From NCBI GenBank assembly GCA_017562135.1, contig QEYB01001685.1, forward strand, positions 1,024,697 to 1,088,696: a stretch of DNA of 64,000 bases, in the 5' to 3' direction. Position numbers and translations under genes: made by a program. The notes beneath the pieces were generated by a model that saw nothing but the letters and a program-made list of their open reading frames with translations, was not told the DNA's origin and ran no database searches. Below, piece by piece: positions 21,001 to 33,000 of this stretch; within the stretch, counting starts at the first letter, position 1, and each line of letters opens with the position of its first letter. The DNA is from Dipylidium caninum (Eukaryota; Platyhelminthes; Cestoda; Cyclophyllidea; Dipylidiidae).

Positions 21001-24000
21001 ATTTCAGATGACCCTTATGTGGGGAGAAAAGTAGGAGAAAGTAGATAGCACACTCTTGATACAAACCACAACTTGTTGCCAACAGGGGAGAGGGGGAGGA
21101 CTTCTCTGCAAAAGGGGTGGTCAAATGCTTGATTCACTAGGCTGGGAATTGCGTGATTCGTTGTGTAACAGTCGCGTTTTGAATCTTGCCATTATTAACT
21201 CTGTCGCCACCGATGTACGCTATAAGGGAACTGCGCAGCAAGCCGCTTTGAACTCGAGCACTAGTCTGTAAGCACATGCGAGTTTCGATATTTAAACTCC
21301 CGAGTGGAGGATGAGTAAGCCGAGAAAATTAGTGTTTTGGAAATGACATTTATTGAATTCGTTTGAGGAAAGAACTCCTGTGGCATATTTAGCGATAAGC
21401 ATGCAAATGAAGATCCTATTTGAAATATTTGCTTCGGTACATTGTAGATCGGATTATCCGGTGTCAAGGCGAATCAATGGGGGCACCTGCTAACTCTCCA
21501 GTGGGACATGGTTATTCGAAGCCACAGAGTTAGGTGGCAACATACTCCCGTAAACGATGAGGCCTTAAACGCGAACTAGTAGTAAAATGAACCATTAGTT
21601 GAGGGCAAAATTAATGGGCTAGCAAATGTTTCAAAGAAATCTAACCTTCGGCCCTTTTCTCTAATGGATACAGACAAATAGTATATAATGGAGGACTTGT
21701 TTTATCCCTCCTATTTCCAAGCAGATTAAAGTAAATGATAACAGGATAATAGCTTCTTGTTATTGTTGGAACAGGAGAATCTCTAAATCGCATCAGTGAG
21801 AAAATTTTTTCTGCCACTCCCGCTCTGCTTTAAATCATCTTCAGCATATAACATATTGCCTAAATGAGCGTTCAGGATAAAACTCTGGAGTTTTTCTGAT
21901 AATGTTGACAGAAAATTTAAGTACACAGGTAAAAATATCCGTCAAGATGGACATTTTTTCATACCTTCATGCTTTTCTTCGCCCCTGGTAGGTTTACGGA
22001 CTACGCAGACAACTTTGATTAAAATTATGCCCGAAGAGAGGCACCTATACTCGGGAAAAGTCCCACTCAACGTCACCGAGTCTCTCATTAAAACGTCCCA
22101 TCTACAGGGGGTGGAGGGTGGAAACGACGCTTTTCAAGTTTCCTTCCTTTTGTGGATTCGTCAACCCCTAACCTTTCCTCCAGAAGTGCCCGGCATGGTT
22201 CCATTTGAGGTCCTCTTCTACGGCAAAAACCTTTTTGGTGAGTGAATTCTGCTACTTGCCGAGGGGCACGTGTAAATTACGGGTGGTAACCAGCTCCGAA
22301 ACATTCACTTTATATGGCCGTATGTTGGCGGTATATTTGAAAATATAGAATTTATACGCTGTGGAGGAGGCAGAGAAGTGACAGGGGGTGATTTGTTTCA
22401 ATCTTGTAGTGATCGTGCCGATGCGGGTTAATAAATCTTGATCCTTTAATGTCATCTGAACCCCATTGTTCCGAATTTCCCCTACCGTTCTTGAATTTCT
22501 AGCTTAGATGTGGATAAAAGTGCCATATATTTAAGTAGGATTGAGGAAACACAACTCGAAGATAGGGGTTGCGTTAGGCCTGAACTCTACCTACTGGAGG
22601 CTGAGACGACAATTGAATTCTCCATGACTTGTAGGTGGTAAGCTCTCCACACTAATGTTCTTCAAAAGGGGTCCGGAGATTGGCCTATACACGAAATCAT
22701 CGGCCCCTCTCTCCCCTACTTCGTGGATATTCTCGTCAAGTTACCACCTTGTTGAAGGGGAATGGGTGCTAATGACTGTAATCTATCAGTCGGACGGGAA
22801 GGAGCATGATGTAAGTCTACTGAAGCCGTATTAAGTTAAAACGTTACCCTCACTTGGCCACGGTTCGAACTTCCTCAATCATTCTCTTTCCTCCACCCGC
22901 CACCAACCTCCCCGGACCCAAGAAGGCTTCAGAGTACATTGTCCGAAAAAATTAGAGTCGCATAAACTAGTCGACGCCGGAAGTAGTAGTCGAAGCCGGG
23001 CAATCGGAGTTTAATACTGAGGGCAGTGCACAAAGCGACTCTTGCTTCCGAAATGCCTGATTCCCCGGATTTTTCATTTGATCATATCTGGCGTTTTTTT
23101 TTTGTTTACAGGTGAAACTATTTCTGGGTCGAAATGAATTGGAGATTTCAGCAGGTCCCATTTTCAATGCACCACAACCACTCTTAGACGAATCGCCAAG
23201 CAGCGGAATCGTCGGCATTGTCGGAGCTGTATGGTCCCCTTCTGATCTGCAGCAATTTTCTCACATTTTTCCGGTACCTCCTATTTCATTGTTTTAGGCC
23301 TTGTCTAAAAGTACAAGTACTTCCACATCTCCCTCTGCCAAGGGTGGAGATCTTAGACATTTATAAACCTGGCCTCATCTTTGTTTCTAACCAGTTTATA
23401 TTTAAACAAAAATTGAGAAAAAGCTTGCGCGAGTAGACTTGCGTAACTGAAGCACTGTCGAACTCCTATTCCAGCAATACAAATTCAACCACCAAGTGGT
23501 GGACTGAGAAGAAGGCTGCCACTCATTCCGATCTGATCTAATTTTACGAAGGTACTATTTTGGAATGACGCTGCAAGATTGACACTCTATTGTTACTTAT
23601 TAGGGCCAAATAGCCGACATGAGCCTATTCTATGGAGCAATTATACAGCCGAGCGCAATTGAATGCTTGTTGGACTGCAAACCTCATCTGATTTTGAAGA
23701 AGGAACTCCTCCGAGACTTTGCACCTTCCACAGAAGTCATCTGGGAGCGGCCTCTTCATAGGCTCCGAGTGGCCAGTTCACAGGCGGCCCAGTTGAGCAA
23801 CGTGCTGCAGCAGTTAAAGGTGGAAAATCTGGACGTGATCCCGTCCACCACACTTCGACTTACAAGTTACATTCAGTGAGTCGATGTGTCTTACTGCTAG
23901 GAGGTAAAGACAAAAATATTTCTCAATTTTGTTTTAAGATTGTGGCACACGAAGTTCCAAAGTGAATACTCCTAGTGGTCGAGAGTTAGGTATTATCAAC

Positions 24001-27000
24001 TAAGATTAGAATATCGTCTCCCTCGACTGAATGAGGTTCGGTCTTTCATCGGGTCTCGACCCTCCCCCTCTCCCCCCACCTTCCCGAAATCATCTTTTTG
24101 AATTTACTTCAAACGATTAGAAATGCCCCGTGAAAACAATCTCTCGATTGGTTTGACACGATATCTCACGAAAGGTGGTGCTATTGTCAGACAAATTACT
24201 CCCCCAGGCTAGAAAGACTAATAATATCGTGTGGATGACTGAGGCGGCTTCAGGTTCTTTACTTCGTAAAGCCAATTCTCCATATTTCAATGATGGTGGT
24301 GCCGTGCCGCACTGTTAATGAGGAAATGAGACTCGATAAAATGCAAGGTATATTGCATTAAACTGTAGAATGATGCACAATATGTAATTTATTTAACTAT
24401 ATCTGGCGCATTGTGAATGGACAAACGGTGAAATTGGACAATGAGAGGTCGAAATGAACTGCATATTATAATACGGCCCAGCTTTTGTTTTAATCTGCGC
24501 TTTCCACACTGCTCGGCTTTAAAATGGGAGTAGTAAATATGTCTAGCCAAAATGGCCATAAAAGTGTTTATCTCAGTGGTAGAATGGCTAATTCTAGCCT
24601 TGAGAATGCGCAAATCTCCACTGCCGAAGCATAGACGCAAATTATTCGTAGTATCTAGACTCTTTGGCGAGTATTTTTTTTTCGGTTGAGTTACCTTCCT
24701 CATTGAGCTGTGCTCCTCCACCACTCAGTTAGGAAGAGGGGCGTGAGGAGCGGTAACAGGCGTTCCGCTTCGTTAATTCATACTCTTCCTGTTTCCTCGA
24801 TACTGTACTAAAGACACTTTCAATGAGATCGCGAGGAAGAGATGATAGATGCCAATCAACTCACTTCGAAAAATTAGTCTCTCCTTCGCATTGCACCGGA
24901 CACTGGAGAATGATGTGAATGGTGCCAAATATGAAATGGCCGTTTGTGTTTATTCTGCGTTCAGCTGCCACTGAGAGGATTAAATTGTAACGTACACTCA
25001 CTATTTGTATTTGTAAATGTTACAGGTATTCTTCTTGCTCCTTTCTTAAACTTCTTCCGTTTTGTTTTACATTTTAATCTTATTTTCCTCGAAATCCGAT
25101 CTAAACCAAACCGTATATACATCTACCCTTTTTTACGAGTTCAGATTGAATCGTAGCGCAGCTTAGCAAGCTTCGAGAACCATTAATGAGGCTTTCGGAG
25201 ATAGGTACACTAATGACAAAAATGCTCGTTATTGATTCTAAAAATTTCCTATTCACCTTTTGAGTATTGTCAAAACGCCTCAAGGAAGTCTGCCGGCCCA
25301 TGTTGATAACGAGTAGGAATCCGGTCAACGTACACGGTTATTGTTAGACTTGCGTTTACATTAGAAACTCGCAAAATATACGACTGTGTTAAAATATCTA
25401 CGAATAATAAGTAAAGTAAAAAAATTGGACTAATGTGTACCACACGAGCTGGCGCAATTGCAAATGATCAAGTGCGCATGACGACGGCGATCACGTAAAG
25501 CTTAAAGTTAACCTATCTACATCTACTTTCCCCATATTCAGCCGATATTTAACCTACCGATTATTGCCTTTCTGTAATGATGCATTATTTCTAAATTTCA
25601 AAATGATATTCAAAAATACTTTGAATCATTTACTAATTCCAAGAACAAATACTTCTCTCATTGAAATACATGACTTACCCGACTCCTGGCAGAAAATACT
25701 CGATAATAATGAAAGTTATCTCGATTGAATTTAGTTAACACTAAAAAATAGTGTTTGTTGTTTTCTACTTAATTTCAACACCTGTTTCATAGTTTCCAAT
25801 CTAGTAAAAGACCTGTGGACATATGGAAGAATGTGCAAATCGCCTACTATGGGGCATAGGCAAGCATTACTCCTAGTATCTAGACGATTTTTTGCGAGTC
25901 TTTCATTCGTTCGAGACACCCTCACCCAGCTTTCCTCTACCACCACCCAGTTAGGCGGGCAAGGAGGCCTGAGAAACGGTAAGAAACGGTTAACTTGGTT
26001 TATTTACACCACGGGAAAGGGGCGGAAGATTTCAGTCAACTCACCTCTAAAATTTAATCTCTTCTTTAAATTTCCCTCGACACTGGAACCATGTAGGTGA
26101 GTTGTAGCGGGCTGGATGTTGCGTATTCCTGTCCGAACGACTTTTAATGTATTATTGATGGTTAAGTTTAAAATTTATGCTGTAATAGCGCCAATTTTGG
26201 AAATATGTGGCATTTTTTCACACCTCTACTGTTACAAAAGTCCAGGATTTATCGCGCTCTATCGCGTCACGGTGGTAGATCTTATCGTCTTGAGCTCAAA
26301 CAGCTGAATGGAGGGGAAAATGTGTGCCACCTCGAAACAGTATGCTGTAGAGGAAATATTAAAGGACCATATGGAAGACCGCAACGTTGCAGTCATTCGC
26401 AATTGGGAGGTATTCATCACACTAAATATATTGTATCACGGTGCCAAAAGGATTGAGAAAAAATCCCACTTTTCCCTCCAACGCCCGTGGTGATGCGTGT
26501 CAACACTTTTTCTAACCTACTGTCACATCTCATAAATCTTTTAAGTCAAAAGCTTCCGACGTCTAGGAGCTAAATCCGTCCGCCGTAGCATCTTAGTCTT
26601 AGATCTCCTGAGCGGGTTGTGTCACGGAGAAATGAGATGGAATCTGGTCATTTCTGGTTATATTTAGCAGGCCTAGAACACTGCGATACAAAATGTGTTG
26701 TTGCCTATGTAAAGAGTCGGGTGGGGGTAGTTAAGGTGGCCCGCTCGAGCGCGGTAATGCAGCGGAGGAGGCATTCACCATAGCCGCGAATACTCCAGAC
26801 ATTAACTGAAATGATTATACTTCAGGTGTAAGGGATCCAATACTACCTCGCCTCTGCCCGAAGTGAACATAACGCTGATTGACACTACAGCGAGGGAGGA
26901 CTTGAGTAGGCCTCCAGACTATTCTGAAGAATTTTCCAAGCAGGGGCTGGGCGACCCATGCGACTATCGACTGAGACTGCGGAGTACTTCTCTACAGGCT

Positions 27001-30000
27001 CTGGGAGGCGTCTTGAGGCCGATAAGTGTGGCTGAGGCCGGGAGAGGACAATATCTCATTCCCGACGCATTTCTCAACTGGGAGGCCTCCGATCTCAAAT
27101 GTCTGGAGGAATTAGAACATTTGGACGTGAATGGTGAGGTTTAGTGAAGCGATGTCATTCGAGGATATCGGTGGACCAAAAGGGGCCTAATCTATTAGAC
27201 ACGGTAAAAATGAGCATCCTCTCCTACACTACGATTGTAAAAAGCATAACGCTTGGATGGTAGTAGACGAATAATAGATGACACATGGGTCACAGCTTGG
27301 AACTCGGTCCAAGCCAGACAGAGAAATGGAGGGACGGTGTTTGGAGTAACCCGATAAATCTAATAGAGCTCATTTGAACTTCGAGGCGTTGTGTTGGTAT
27401 TGTAAAGCAATGTTGGAGTAAATAAGCCTCGCAAGACATCGTGGGTGCCTAGCACCTTTCCGTAAGCGGCGTCTTCTTATTTCCTCATAAACCACCGACT
27501 AACGAACTTTCAGTTGCTGCTTGAGATCTCAATCTTCATTGCAGTAGGAATTAGCTAAATGTGCGGCCATCTTTAAAATGTAAGTCTGCAGCCGTTTTGC
27601 GCATTGATGGCGATATGAAACAGGCTCTCCTCCGGTAGTCAAAAGTTCCTATCAAATCAGCCTACATAGACACCTTCCGGTTGCGCCGAGCATGTCATAG
27701 TCTGTGCACACCCCCAAATACGTAATAGTTTTTGAGGAGGACGAGGCGGAGGAGAGGAGGCGGCAGAATTACTACTTTTCCACAGCCCCGCTCTCATTCG
27801 AACATTATTTGGCAGTACTATCACACTGTTTTTAAAAAGTCATTTCTTTCTGAAAAGCAAGTTGGTTAAGCAACCTCTGGGAACGGAGGAAGAAAATTTC
27901 TGCGGTTGACTTAATTTTAAGATGGGTCCTAGGCCAAAGACAGTTGGGACAATTTACGGGAGATTGAGACTTTTCGGCTACTTCTTTGACAATCATTCCA
28001 GTTCTACATCTTCTAGCCATTATCGCTCACCATTCACCCAAATGACCCCGTACTCAACTCACTTGCGTAGTGGCCGAAGCAGCATTTGGCGCCTGGTTGA
28101 AGGGAGCTTATCGTCGCTGCAATCGCCTCTTCAACGAGGTCCGCGTTCCAGGGCAATTCCTTTTAGGTTTAAATTGTCATAGAAAATGAGGCACAGTGCA
28201 CTTGACCACTTCTTTTGATAAATACAATAAATATAGGCGATCTTAGTTTAATCTGAAACTATGTGTTGCGCTGCGTCAGTATACCCATGAAGAGCAAACG
28301 CCAAAGCCTTCAAAGATGCTTCAACTGTCAGGCTAAACTAATTTTCTTGGAGGATAAATAATCGTCACACAGTGCCAAAAACACTAATTCCAAAATTAGG
28401 GGGATTTTGGTAGGCTTTTTGAGAGTCCTCCTGACAGATTGGGCTAATTACTTCGCGTCAGCAGCCCCGATCACCCCATCCTCTTGTTGTTTCAGACTAG
28501 CACATCTTCAAGTCCTCTATGACTGACGAATTAAGACATTTCGGCGGTTGGTAAATCGTAAGGAGAGGGAGGCAGGATACTTCTACGTGACAGAAATGTG
28601 GCCCTTATCTTAAACATAATTTACATGGTTTGACGTGTGGTGAGTAGAAGAAACACCGAAATTAATGGAAAATGCTGCGACTTTGTGAAGAGAACAAACC
28701 GATCTGACGACAGGTAGGACGGGAGGATGCAGAGGACCCGAATCACTCGGCAGACGTTAAATCAGCAAAAGTTGTCAAATTTCCTTACAAGAACCTACGC
28801 TGCGATGGCAAGGGCACTTGCGTTCAACACTGCCACAGAGTACTTTTCGCTCAGGGAATAAAAGTGAATAATAATCTTTCAGCCTCTTTGTTGATCGTAA
28901 AAACGCTACTTTGATTATTTATTGTGGTTTGAAATTTCTCCTAGAGTAGCGGGTTATAAAATCATTCATTCTATTCGCAAGTCGAGGTTTGGTCCTTTCT
29001 AAGGGGAAGAGATGGTTAATTCCTTGGCCGGAAAAGTTCTGTGTCTCGATTTCCTTTCTCCCTTTCACCAGTTCTCAGCTGCAACGCAAATATGTGTGGT
29101 CTTCTGGCAAATCGCCTTCAACTGGGACAGGAGGCAATTTTTGTCGACGGATTCTCGGCTGAATCGCTCAGCGGTATTGAAATAAGATTTGAGCGAACAA
29201 GAAGTAGTTATGGCATTGTTGGCAAGGCATCTACCGACGTTTACAACGATCTCCTTCGACACCTGGCCTGGAAACACAAGGCAGCCAAACGCAACTTGAC
29301 ACGCTGTGTCAGCATTCAGTGCACTGCTACGATTCAAGATGACTCGGCGAAGATACTCTTGTTTCACCGCACCAATCAAGTGGAGACGCAGGTAACACAC
29401 AGACGTTTGTTCGGTGATAGCCTAATTCCCTGCCTGGATACGGTGGAGCGTGGGTTTTGAGAAATTGTCTTCCATTACATTGTGCTTGGTGCTTTGAATA
29501 GCCTCTAGGCACAATCGGTTTAGAGTATATGGCACAATGCGTTGATTCTGGACTGCCCGGTGAAATGGGGAATAAAACAGCCCATTACCTGGCCACTTAC
29601 TTTGAAACTCTATCTGCGTAGCGATGAAAACTTTTTTGGGGGGGGGTGGGGGTGGAGGGGGCGCGGAGTGTTTAATGAACCCTGGCAGAAACGAATGGTG
29701 TTGAGAGAAAGGGAGGGAGGGAAGAAGGGAAAAATGAAACTACGCATAATTTCGAGTGCGAAAGAGAGATTGGAATTAAAGTATATCTTTGCCGCGAAGG
29801 TTTGAAACAATCTAACTTTTCGAGGCGACGTCCACTTTCAACCAGAGAATGCCTGATAGTTGTGGCATTCACATCCGTCACTTACATCCTCATACCGCAT
29901 CTAGATGGGAAAGAGTACAGTATGACCGATCAGGCAACTTAGGAAATTTACATGGCCTCAAAATTTCGTCCAGCATATTTCAGTACACGAGAGGAATTTG

Positions 30001-33000
30001 AAGGTCCGGACACACTGGAACTCAATTTTTGCCAATGCGATTTAGCATCCCGACGGTGTGAACGTTCATTCATCCTTTTTCAATGTTTTCGGTTGTCTTT
30101 GACTTTCTACTACGTAGACGGTTGCATAAAAGTCTTGGAATGCGTCCTCCTCCAGACTCAAGCAGTATTATGGAATAAACAATCAACTTACGCAATTGTC
30201 AGGACTTTTCTGAAAAGTATGTCGATGCATAGAGATTATCACTGAAACATGCCAATAGGACCTAGAAAGTTGTTACTGGTTAACCGGAATTATTTTCGCG
30301 AAATATCATTTATTTCCCCTTTAACCAACTAATATTTTGATTGTTGTACTGAGGAGGCGGCTTAAGGAAGAAAGGGGTTTTCTTCTCTCTTCCAGTTTCG
30401 CATTGTTGACGGAAAGGCGGTTGACACGTCAGGGGTAGAACTAATTGACCTAGACAATAAAAGGGTCTTCTTCGATGACTTCCACCCGGTCGCGTATCCC
30501 CTCCATGGAGACCGCAGGACAAAGGTTAGTATAAAACGAAACATGGTCTCTTGTTGAAGGTAGAGTCACGGCCTTGCATGAGCTTACTTAACAATGAAAA
30601 TGGGCTGCAGCCCCTCTTAATGAGGAGGACCTTAAGCATCCAACTACGTGACCGTCTTTTCTCAAAGTACCGTGAAATGCGCGTTTTCTCCACTGGAAGA
30701 AACTAGTGCTTCAGGACTTGACAGCCTTGACATATGAACACCAGTCATTAGTACAAAGGGTACTGGGGGAAACTGGTAACCATTATAAGCTGAAGGCTTT
30801 ATTGCGGACATGAAAAGGTCTTTTGCTGTTTATTAGTATCTGCGATGCACACCGAACCAACCACCTGATGAAGATCAAGTTGTCAGTGAAGTATTACTGG
30901 TGACTCGGAAATTACTGACGTGATGCTGTTAACCACGTTGGCATAATTTTCTCTGTGATGTAAAGTGAGGAATAGAGGAACAATTGACTCCATAGTCAGT
31001 GGTTAAATCTACATCGGTGTGTGTCACTTCAAATAGAAATGAGTGATTTAAGCAAGAGGCGTTGGGGATTCGCTTCTTGAGATTGCATTTCTTGTAATGC
31101 GATTGTAGACGCACAGCTGGAGTTACTGGGTCGGGGTGATAATCCTTGCAGTTGGCTTGATTGTCGTCCTGGCCGGTCTCGTGTGGGTTAGGAACAAGTC
31201 GATTCGTCGACGTCGGTACCGCTCGGCACCGAGTTTCACACAGAATTTCATCACAACCACTGTCGGCTACGTAGCTGCCAATGGCCACTGTCGGGAACAA
31301 GATGAAGACGATGATGAAGTGGAGGACAGAAGGTGTCTTGACGAGACAGAGGAAGATATATGGGTTCCTGTAATTAGGCCGAAGTTTGCCTCAAACAGGT
31401 CGAATCGTGCTGAAATCAAGCCGAAACCGCGGGTGCACTTCAAACTCAACCGAATTTCTCCCCCACCATCACCGCCCGTTGATAGCACATCGTCTAGCGA
31501 GTCAGAGAATGAGAGTGTAAGTCTCCCATGACCTCCTCTTCTCCTGTGTTGACGATTCTAACCTCATCACCACCATTTCATTGGCAACTTGTTAGCAATT
31601 TCCACAGAATAAGCAGAACAAACATGCATTTTAACCGGTGTTATTCGAAAATGCGTGCCAAATCGTGGCTTCAGCACACGAGGTAGAAGTTGATTGTCAT
31701 TCGGAAGGAGGCCAACTAAAGGGAGCAGAGATTATGCTAAAATTTTATTGTGGCGATGGATCCTACTTGATCAAGGCGATGTTGACGCTTGGCAACTGAC
31801 CACTTGGGCTCGGATAAATGTTTGTTGCCGCAGTGTATTAGCTCCAAGGTGGATGTAAATCTCAATACGATTAATCTACATTGGCAGAAATAACTTACAA
31901 TGTAAGCGCCTTATAAGAGGATTACGCCTATACAATAACGAAGTATTGAAGGTACTACTGAGTGTCAGGAAGAGGGTTCAAATGGGAGGAGATTCGACAC
32001 ATGAGTCAATTGCCGAGATGAAAGTCACGTTCTTAAATACAGGCCACGTGCCCCGATTGGGAAGAGATTGCTAAGTTTCTGAATATCCTCTTTTGGATCA
32101 GTGAACAAACAACAAATGTTAAGTTGGAAATTGTTGAACATAAAGTGCAATTTTTGCCAATATATACTTTATTTTCATTCTTAATAACTTCTATCAGCAC
32201 TTACAGCTTTCTGCCAACTATTTGGTAAGTCATATGTTCCTTTTTGAAGTCAAATTTTACTTTCGAAATTAATAAACGATTCAAAGTGTTTTATGATATC
32301 ATCTGGCTAGTGTATTTTTTCCTCTTAAACATATATGATAATTGTCCAAAAGGCAAAAATGGTAAATGGTAAAATGGGATGCCGGGTGAATATGGACGGT
32401 GTGGTAAAATTTCATACTATATAAAAATTAATTTTTCAATAGTGAATGAAGCTTTATACGGTTGTCGTACGTTATCATGCGCACTTGCTCTTTTGATTTG
32501 TCGATCATCCACAGTTGCGTTAGTTGGTACGGTTGGCACGTATCAGTCCCAGTTTTTCACGGTTGGGTCGTATCAATTGTTGGCCAATATCGCGCACTTT
32601 ATCATCAGTGGATCACATCCGAATGTCTCATTAACACCAAATTTCTAGCGTATTAAAAGTCGACTTTTCTTCTTAAAGCCTGCCTTCTGCGTTTAAATGG
32701 GCGAGATGGGAGAACACCTTTTCTACTTCGCCTTGAGTCACGTCCTAACTGGGTGAGAAGGCGAACGACCAAGGAAGGTTTTATCGTTGATGAGGGCGTG
32801 ATAACTTGGTAGGCAGACATAGTCTGCAGACCTCTCTCGCTAACCGCACTCGCGTCACAAGCGTCAAAATTAGTTTCAAATAGAGAATAAGAGTCCTACT
32901 TAGTCATCTGCCCTCCGTTCAACGAGGAAATACAAGTTACTTTGTGATCTTCTACGAATGTCATAACAGTGCTAATAATAAATAAGATAGAGGAGTCTCA

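Larger units (their letters stand above)
23876..26825 (+). other. Calsyntenin intron 9, with a pair of diverged direct repeats
   Basis: It begins GTGAGT and ends TTCAG. It holds two diverged copies of one repeat (about 24520-24910 and 25785-26090) sharing TAGTATCTAGAC, TTGCGAGT-like and CCACCCAGTTAGG blocks, and a C-rich tract at 24060-24085. No exon is supported. Confidence 0.55.

Noticed and set aside
22860..22875. GGTTCGAAC resembling a tRNA B box
   Set aside because: No A box at the right distance and no cloverleaf could be drawn.
27922..28182. 86-codon Ser/Arg-rich frame in calsyntenin intron 10
   Set aside because: Exons 10 and 11 join directly in phase 1 and match the family without it.
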